This document shows, piece after piece, positions 56,820 through 64,000 of a stretch of DNA of 64,000 bases. Position numbers and translations under genes: made by a program. The DNA lies in the NCBI GenBank assembly GCA_036365145.1, contig JAEOAD010000035.1, positions 6,341,501 to 6,405,500 on the forward strand. Direction: 5' to 3'. The DNA comes from Orientallactaga sibirica (lineage: Eukaryota; Chordata; Mammalia; Rodentia; Dipodidae). Every line of letters starts with the position of its first letter. Within the stretch, counting starts at the first letter, position 1. The notes beneath the pieces were generated by a model, which was given only the letters and a program-made list of their open reading frames with translations, did not search any database and was not told the origin of the DNA.

Positions 56820-58197
56820 GGGGTTGGCTCTGGGTTTGGAGCTGTTGCCCACATTATGAATGTTTTTACTCCACCATTTCTAACATCAAGTATAGGGGTG
56901 TCCTCACATCAAACACTTCCCTACCTCTACAGACACTAACTAGGTATCCTCTGTTTCAACTCGGTTCTGACACTGTCAAGATATAAAGGGAGTAGAAAGG
57001 GGGGACTTAATAGGATGGTATATGTAAGCAGAAGAACAGATTGACGGGGCTGAAAAGTCCTAAGTGAGGTCAGGGGAAGCGATTGAGTAAAGGAACAGTG
57101 AAGGGAGGGCTAATCAAAAATCTAACAGGATATAAATAAGTCATATGGAAACCTACTTTTCTGAACAATGGGACACTCAGAAGCAATAGATTGTTATTAG
57201 AAAAGTTTCAGTGCTAGGGATGGGCTACCTTCCAGTAAGTTGTTGGCCAGGGAGGTCATGGATTATAGGCCATTACTGAGGCCCTTGGTTTCCCACCAGG
57301 AATAGATGGTAAGACCTTATTGCTGAAGACTCCACATACTTGGGCTGCAAGGTTACTGAGAAATCCTGCTGGAGCTGAGCTGAAAGCCTCCTCCATGTGG
57401 ACCAGCTGACAGAAAGCTGGAAAAAGCTACACTGCATGCAGGTCAATGGAAGGGAGAGAAAACACCAGTGAAGATACTCAACAGTGGACACTGCAAGCTT
57501 TAAATTGGCCAGTCAGAACTGGGTGCAATAGTGGCATGTCTGTTATGGGGAAACCAACTGCTCTCTAATTGGACTGGAGGCCCACTCCATGGGAGGGAAC
57601 ACATCTCTGATACTGAAAACCTACAACAGGGGTAGTCATGAGCATTAGGGGTGTAATATCTGCTGGTGTCTGGCAAATTGTATATGCTATGCTCACCACA
57701 CTGCCCAGTAAGCACTTCTCTTAATGTCCACACCCATATATTAATGCTACTCTCACTTTTGGTTAGAGAAGCTTCTCTTTTCAGATGGCGGTGACCTTGG
57801 GATGATTCAGAAGGCACCATGGTGCTGAGAAGAAGGGACAGAGGAGTGCTTAGCACTGAAACATCTCAAACACACCTTCCAAGGTTCAGGGTCCATTGCA
57901 GAAGAGGTGGAAGAAAGAATGTAAGAGCCAAAGGAAGGGTAGGACTCCTTACAACATGCTCCTCCAGACACAAAATGGCCTGGATATCCATGACCTCACA
58001 GTGCCTGTTACTGCCTATACAAGACCATCATAATAGGAGGAAAAGATGATGACATCAAAATTAAAAGAGAGACTGATGGAGAGAGGGAGGGGATATGATG
58101 GACAGTGGAGTTTCAAAGGGGAAAGTGGGGGGAGGTAAGGAAAGTACCATGGGATATTGTCTACAATTAAGGAAGTTGTCAAAAAAAAAAAAAAAAA
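56820..58197 (+). repeat. Probable LINE-1 3' UTR and poly-A tail
   Basis: Contains a polypurine G-rich tract (GGGGAAAGTGGGGGGAGG, about 58118-58135), then GTACCATGGGATATTGTCTA and GGAAGTTGTC, and ends in 17 As at 58181-58197. This arrangement is typical of rodent L1 3' ends. No L1 ORF precedes it in the window, so it is 5'-truncated. Confidence 0.65.
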
Positions 58198-58400
58198 GAA
58201 TTCGGGCAGACCCAAAAGGTAAGGCTCCATCCTACAACACTGGCCTAATTCACACAGCAGCCCCAAGGAGCAGGCCTCACATACATCTGATTAAGTGACT
58301 ATAGAGTTGGAGGTTCCCATAAGCCTCTCCTTCAGTTCAATAATTTGCTACCACAGCACACAGAGATCAGGGAAATAACACTTCGCTTAGCCAGTTAATG

Positions 58401-58782
58401 ATTATGGTTTTGAAAATTATGTTTCTCCCACAGGCTCACGTTTGAACACTTGGTCCAAAGCTGAAGGCAATTTTGAGAGATTGTGGAAGCTTTAGGAAGT
58501 GGGGCCTGGCTTGAGGAACTGACTTGTTAGTAGGGGCCCTAAGGATTATAGCCCTGCTTCTGTGTGGCTCTCTGCTTCTTGGTCCACTGAGATGTGAATA
58601 ACCTCCCTCCCCCCCCACACACACACTCCTGCCACCATGAAGCCATCAGCAGCAATGACTTTCTAGTCATGGTGAACTACATCCCTTAAAACTGTGAGCC
58701 AAAAGTAAAGCCATCCTTCCTGTTGTTGTTTACCAGTTTTTTTTTTTTTTTGTCACAGCAACTAGAGAAGTACCTAATACAA
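58401..58782 (+). repeat. ORR1-like MaLR solo LTR
   Basis: CAGGCTCACGTTTGAACACT, GGAAGCTTTAGGAAGTGGGG, CTGTGAGCCAAAAGTAAAGC and GTCACAGCAACTAGAGAAG in ORR1 order, with a T-run at 58738-58751. Confidence 0.75.
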
Positions 58783-58973
58783 TTAACAATGGTATCACTC
58801 AAGAAGGGCTAAAAGGAAGACATTCATAGAACCAGGCATGTGGGGAGGAGTGAGGCAATTCCATGTCCTCTCTGGGAGCTCCACCCTCCCAGCTCCCCAA
58901 TATGTTCACTTATCCAGGTGAACTCTGAACCTCACTATTTAGGGGCTGTGGATGGAAGTTCCCTTATCTAGTG

Positions 58974-59297
58974 TACCAGTTACTTTCTCATTGCTGTGAC
59001 CAAATATGTGACACGAAGCATCGTAAGGTTTATTTTGGCTCACAGTTTCAGACAATACGGTCCCTCATGGCTGGGAAAGCTTGGAAGCTGGAGCACGCAT
59101 TGCATCGACAGTCAGAAAGGGAACGGGAAGTGGGGTTGGGCTTGAAAACTTGAAGGCCCACTCCCAACAACCCACTTCCTCCGGCTAGCCTTCACCTCCT
59201 AAAGTTTCCACAACCTTCCCAAACAGAACCCCTCAGCTAGGAACCAAGTGTTCAAACACAGGAGCCTGTGGGGGACATTTCGCATTCAAAGCACAGT
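58974..59297 (-). repeat. MaLR-type solo LTR
   Basis: CTTTCTCATTGCTGTGACCA, GGTTTATTTTGGCTCACAG, CACTTCCTCCGGCTAGCC and GGACATTTCGCATTCAAAGC. The reversed copy lies about 190 bp from the plus-strand LTR at 58401. Confidence 0.8.
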
Positions 59298-59893
59298 GGT
59301 ATGATCGGTGATTAACTCGATCTCCAGTCCCCTCCTCTTCTCAGAGGTCAGGAGATGCGGCTAATCCTTGCAGTCTTCTAATGGTGGTTTATCTGGTGAT
59401 TAGCCCCATCCTGAAGTTATTTGAGGATCAACCAAGAGTGGGCTCATTAGAACCAAAGACACTCCTATCACTCAGAAAATTCCAAGGGACTGAGGAGCTC
59501 TGCATCAGGAACCAGGGACAAAGGAATTTACACAGATGTGCTTTTATTATCCCACCCACATTGTCAGTGCTCCATTGAGTTTAATGTGGTAATAATACAA
59601 TAATGATCACCGAAACCCTGCCAAGAACAGACCTGGGTTTTCACATGTTCTTTGGAGCCCGGGGCAGCTAGTCAGGAAGGACAGGCGTGCTGGTGGGCTA
59701 GAGCATCTTGCAAGAGAGGCAGTGAGCAAAAATCAGGAGCTGCAGTGTATCAACGGGGACATTGGACCTGGGTGCCTTCCTTATGTTCATCCCCCCTTAC
59801 TTTAGAAAGAGAAATAAGTTCAAATAAAGGTCCTTTTAATACTGGCAGAACCCAAAAATCTGTCCCAGGCCTGCCTGATCCAAACCCTGCATT
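59298..59893. other. Unassigned intergenic stretch
   Basis: No gene or repeat recognised. Confidence 0.5.
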
Positions 59894-59908
59894 TTGTGTG
59901 CATCTTTT

Positions 59909-60147
59909 TCTTTTTTATTTGGGATAGAGAGAGAGAGAGAGGAAGAGACAGAGAGAGAATGAGCATGCCAGAGCCTTTTCAGCCACTGTGAATGAACTCC
60001 AGACGAGTGCACCCCCCAGTGGGCATATGTGGCATTGCGTGCTCACGTCACTTTTGCATCTGGCTAAAAGTGGGACCTGGAGATTTGAACAAGTGTTCAT
60101 AGGCTTTGCAGGCAGGCACCTTAACTGCTAAGCCATCTCTCCAGCCC
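59909..60147 (-). repeat. Type L SINE with perfect target site duplication
   Basis: TTGTGTGCATCTTTT is duplicated at 59894-59908 and 60148-60162. The body has the long-form block GGGCATATGTGGCATTGCG. Confidence 0.96.
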
Positions 60148-60162
60148 TTGTGTGCATCTTTT

Positions 60163-60474
60163 GAAAAGATGGGAGGCAGCTTCACGTGACACTTTCTGCT
60201 TCTTCTGTGGCATTAGAACAAAACCCTCCACCTGGGATTCGAGGCCTACCTGTCCTGCCATCTTGCTCTCCCTGGGAGATCCTTCTCCATGGTTTCAGCT
60301 AGACCCTTCCCTCTCCTACCGTCTCGGCCTTATCTCCAGCCTCCACCCCACTCTGGCTTGCTTTCTGAAGGAGTCTCTGGTATAAGAAGGGTGCTCTAAG
60401 TCTTGTAGGATCACGGTAATGTTCCTTCAATTAATGGATTGCTACTTAGCCTTTTGTAGCTACCAGAATCCATC
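60163..60474. other. Unassigned intergenic stretch
   Basis: No feature recognised. Confidence 0.5.
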
Positions 60475-60476
60475 CG

Positions 60477-60538
<62 letters not shown>
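60475..60538 (+). repeat. (CTAT)n microsatellite
   Basis: About 15-16 perfect tetranucleotide units. Confidence 0.97.
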
Positions 60539-60735
60539 ATTTCTTTATTTTTATTTTTTCACAGTATTGGGGCTCAAATCCAGAGAAGTCTAGTCAAGCA
60601 CAACACTGAACTATATCCCCAGCTTCCTTTCCATTTTTTTATTTTGTGAAGGGATCTTATAAAGTTGTCTGGGCTGGCCTTGAACTTTGATTCTCTTGCT
60701 TCAGATCCTTGCAAACTTCTGCTACCAGGCTTAGC
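60539..60735 (-). repeat. B4-like SINE
   Basis: GTATTGGGGCTCAAATCC and GAACTATATCCCCAGC form an ID-like part. GTCTGGGCTGGCCTTGAAC is the reversed B1-like part. Confidence 0.6.
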
Positions 60736-60806
60736 TACCAGGATCCCTTTGAAACACTGAGCAGTTTATCGGTGGGTTCCATGGTTCTTTTATTATTATT
60801 TTTTCT

Positions 60807-61117
60807 CACATGTGCATGTCTTGGGGTGTGTGTGTGTGTGTGTTTGTCTGCATGTGGAGACCAGAAGTTGACATCAGGCATCTTCTCGGTTGCTCTCTGT
60901 TTTATCAAAGCCAAGTTTCTCATCTGAACCCAGAGCTCGCCAATTTGGCTAGTCTAGCAAGCCAGCTTGCCTTGGGCATCTCCTATCTCCACCTCCCAAG
61001 CACTGGGATTATAGGTCAGCCAGTCACTGTGTCTATCCAACATCTAGATGGGTGCTGGGGATCCAAATTCTGCTCCTCATGCTTGCACAGCAACTGCTTT
61101 ATCCATCTCCCAAGCCC
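60807..61117 (-). repeat. B3-like SINE
   Basis: (TG)n start, CATGTGGAGACCAGAAGTTG, CACTGGGATTATAGG and the end TCCATCTCCCAAGCCCC. Confidence 0.75.
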
Positions 61118-62928
61118 CTCTGTGTGTTCTGTCTTGGAGTAGAGGACTCTGCTATGACCATAATAGATATTCACTACATACATATTAGCTAGGATTAATT
61201 CTGTGAATAAACACCTAGCCAAAGGGTGTTAGATGCTTTTCAAGAGTGACTGCATCACAAAATCTAGCATGGGCTAGACATTACCGTAAACTGGAATGCT
61301 TCAATTATTCAAATAACATTCTCCAACAGAACTAGGAGGAACCTAAGGGCAGGAAGAAATGGAGAGTGAGCCAATACAAGTGGTGGCTTTCCCCCAAAGG
61401 TTGAGGCAAGCTCCTTAGGTGGCAAAACTTGACCTGAACTGATGTGAGACTATTTATAATCTTTGTTTATCCTCGCAGTCTGAATATTCATGTTTCAGCA
61501 CAGAAATATTAACAAGTTGATTGCAGATTGCTGCCCTGCGCTCCACTTGTGATGTTACATAATGTACAGTATAGGAATGGAATTACCTTTCTTAAATCAG
61601 AAAATTCAGAATCAGAATCATTTCTCGCTGCAGGGATTTCTGCATAAGTAAGGGATTATACTTCTGAACTCCACATCAATCAGTCGGTTTTCAGACAGGC
61701 ACAACCAAGCAACTCAGACACGCTTGCATAATAAAAAGAATGTCACATTCTTCCAAGGACTCTGGCAGTTACAGGGTTGGACATGGCTTATCCCAAGTAC
61801 ACGAAATTGTTGAAGCCACCTCTCTTGCTTCCATTCTCTTCTGCGTGCATCCAGGTTGGCTTTACTTACTACAGCAAAAGTGGCTGCTGCATGATTCCAG
61901 GCCTCATATGGGCACTCACCCAGCTCCGAGGAAGAGGGATACCTTTGCCCTGGCATTTCAGCAGAGAGGTCTCATGGCCAGCTCTGAATGGCCATGTCAT
62001 ATGTTAGGTATAGGTGGATGGTCAATGTCACCGATTAGGTCTGTGTAGGGTCAGTGTGTTACTTCTAGAATTGGGGGAAATTAGACAGTTTCAGTCCACA
62101 TGGACCTCAAAACAAAACTCCAAAGCAACTAGTTAGAGGAACGAGAAAGTGTCCCATCATCTTTCATTATCTATTCACACAGTGGCAGACACATCGGCAG
62201 TGATAAGAGGGCTTCGCTGTCTTTAGATCATTAACTCTTTATCCTTCACAAGCCCGGTTTCCCATGGGCTTTACCTTATGGAATTTATTTTATTTGTTTG
62301 CTTCTACCTTGCCTAGTTGTTTGGGTAAATACTGAATACCTCAGTGCCTGCACGTGGCTCTTGCTGGCCTCTGCCTCCTTCTCACACAGCGAGTACTCAA
62401 TAAGTACAGGCTGGACCAGTTTTTCTCACAGCTCAGATCACAGAGGTGGCAGTGGAGAGATGTCTGCAGAGCAGGGAGTGTAGGATGGATGGAGGAGTGT
62501 GACGTTCTAGTTGCATGACATTCATCAAGAAAGTTGACCAAAAGCCCAACACTCAATGCACTAGGTAGGGTGATCTGCACATTGTAATTGGAAAACCCAA
62601 ATTGAACAGCCAGGTTCACAAACTGGAAATTCTTGCAGCAGGGTAGAATGCTACAATTGACCGAAGGACCTTCTAGAAACTCAACAGTGTTGAGACAGAC
62701 TCTGGAATCTTCGTCTCTTCTTTCTGTTTTCTCTTCCTATGGACCCACTTCCTCTGTGGCAGCCAAATGGCTGTAGCAGGTCCAAGTATCTCATTTACAT
62801 ACCACATTCAAATGCTTACATTATTTGAAGTGAAAGAGAGCCAAATATATGGAGGTTGTTTCTTAAAGGCAATCTTAAAGATGAGACTCATCTTTGGGAG
62901 CAGGGCTCCACATTGCATGAAAAACTGC
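61118..62928. other. Unassigned intergenic stretch
   Basis: 1.8 kb with no recognised gene. A possible L2 3' fragment (GCGAGTACTCAATAAGTACA near 62390) is the only hint of an old repeat. Confidence 0.45.
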
Positions 62929-63205
62929 ATGAAGGATTTGTTTGCTAGGGCTGCCGTGACCAAGGTCTGTAAGCTGGTGGCTTAAACAAAAGCAGTGTGT
63001 CATTTCACAGCTGCAAAGGCTGAAAGTTCAAAATTGAGTTTCCTTCCGAGGGCTGTGAAGGAAGGGTCTCCTCCAGGCTTCTCTCCGCGGTCTGTCGATG
63101 GCTGTATTGTTCCCGCAACTCTTTCCTTCATCTTTCTTTTCATGAGGGGTCCTTTGTCCAAATTCCCCCTTTTAATAAAGAAATCAGACATATTGGATTA
63201 GAAGT
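62929..63205 (-). repeat. Ancient LTR-like repeat
   Basis: GGATTTGTTTGCTAGGGCTG, GCTGGTGGCTTAAACAAAAG and AAATCAGACATATTGGATTA follow a mammalian-wide element order. The name is uncertain and so is the orientation. Confidence 0.5.
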
Positions 63206-64000
63206 CCAGTCTCCTCCAGTATGACTTTGAACTTTAGTTCGTTGTGCCTGCAGGAGGGAAGAAGGGGAAAGAGTCTTAGGGGAGACAGGAATACACATTC
63301 ACTTGATGATAGTGATGACGTCACAGTTTATTGCATGCAAATCATATCTTGAGAGATTTTTTTTAAAAAGCGAAGTAAAGTAAAAGGAACCATGTCCTCC
63401 ACCCAACGTTCCCTTCTTTTTTGTTTGTTTTTGTCTTTGTTTTTCAAAGGTAGGTACAATTGAGATTAAGACTTTAATTCATGAATTGGGGTTGAGAGTA
63501 CAATTCAACCCAGGGCATTTCTTTTTCTCTATGAAGTAAAAGCATCAGTGAGGTTTTTAGGAGCAGCTATTGTGGAAACTCACTTTGCTGCCTCCAGCCT
63601 ATAGAAATGCCAGACAGGAGCACAATAATCCCCAAGAAGTTTCTCTCGTCACATTGCCATCCACATCTGCAGTTCATAGATGCCTCTCTCTCCCTCTCTA
63701 ACAAGCATGTGCTAATCAGCCCATGAGATCCTACTTGATTCTTTCTGACATTACTTAGTTAATCTATGCCAGGAGATTGAACTTGACTGAGAGTAGGAAG
63801 ACTCAGGAGATTTAGGGTAGAAATGTCCAGATGGGAGTAGACTGAAGCGGTCCATCTGGCCTAGAATATTCAGCATTAGAGATCAAGGAACAGTGTGAAG
63901 CATGGGTGGCATCTGGACACCCATGTGAGGAGCACCCTCACCGGCAGTGTCCATGGGATTGCAGAAGTGAACTGTCCTTCACGTGAAGACACTTCTCTTA
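63206..64000. other. Unassigned intergenic stretch with a perfect CRE palindrome
   Basis: TGACGTCA is present at 63316-63323. No gene or repeat was otherwise recognised up to the window end. Confidence 0.45.

Overview
This window is mammalian nuclear DNA, and its repeats point to a rodent. The commonest repeat is a roughly 200-280 bp tRNA-derived SINE. It starts GGGCTGGAGAGATGGCTTAGC, has an intact-looking RNA polymerase III B box (GGTTCGATTCC-like), and ends in a CT-rich stretch plus AAATAAATAA. B1-type (7SL-derived) SINEs, B3/B4-like SINEs, MaLR-type LTRs and decayed LINE-1 accompany it. From memory this SINE set fits a dipodoid rodent such as a jerboa; that is an inference that a repeat library search would settle. 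SINE names used below: type S is the short form; type L carries an extra internal block (AAGTGACGCAAGGGTGCAATGC-like); type T carries a different internal block and an extra tail (GGCCAATCTGTTGGGTTTGCC-like).

Only one protein-coding locus is supported: an apparently intronless gene at 11408-13236 that I recognise as CCDC185, a coiled-coil protein. The reading frame is broken once, by an apparent one-base loss in a run of four Gs at 11999-12002. Start, stop and everything else are conserved. No exons of the neighbours expected from human 1q41 (SUSD4, CAPN8, CAPN2) were recognised, which fits the large intergenic gaps there.

Layout. 1-5639: two directly repeated copies of a segment of at least 1.7 kb around a 2.2 kb spacer of low-complexity and old repeats. 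5640-11400: SINEs, MaLR remnants and unassigned sequence. 11408-13236: CCDC185. 13484-17640: a SINE-rich block with MIR, L2-like and MaLR pieces. 18.9-22.0 kb: decayed LINE-1 ORF2 cut by younger SINEs. 22.8-27.2 kb: MIR, LTR pieces and a strange SINE/LTR mosaic. 27.2-32.5 kb: a second decayed L1 with many SINEs, then a MIR. 33.0-38.4 kb: a 2.7 kb tandem duplication whose junction lies inside SINEs. 38.3-40.6 kb: a dense nest of SINEs, four of them around one repeated target motif. 41.5-42.9 kb: MaLR LTRs, one with a 54-bp minisatellite in its tail. 43-64 kb: intergenic DNA with scattered LTRs, SINEs, microsatellites and a probable L1 3' end at 56.8-58.2 kb.

Nothing here looks like a multi-gene system. 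The interest lies in the CCDC185 frameshift, the two local duplications, the minisatellite, and the repeat nesting, which gives relative ages. All coordinates and family calls were made by eye.
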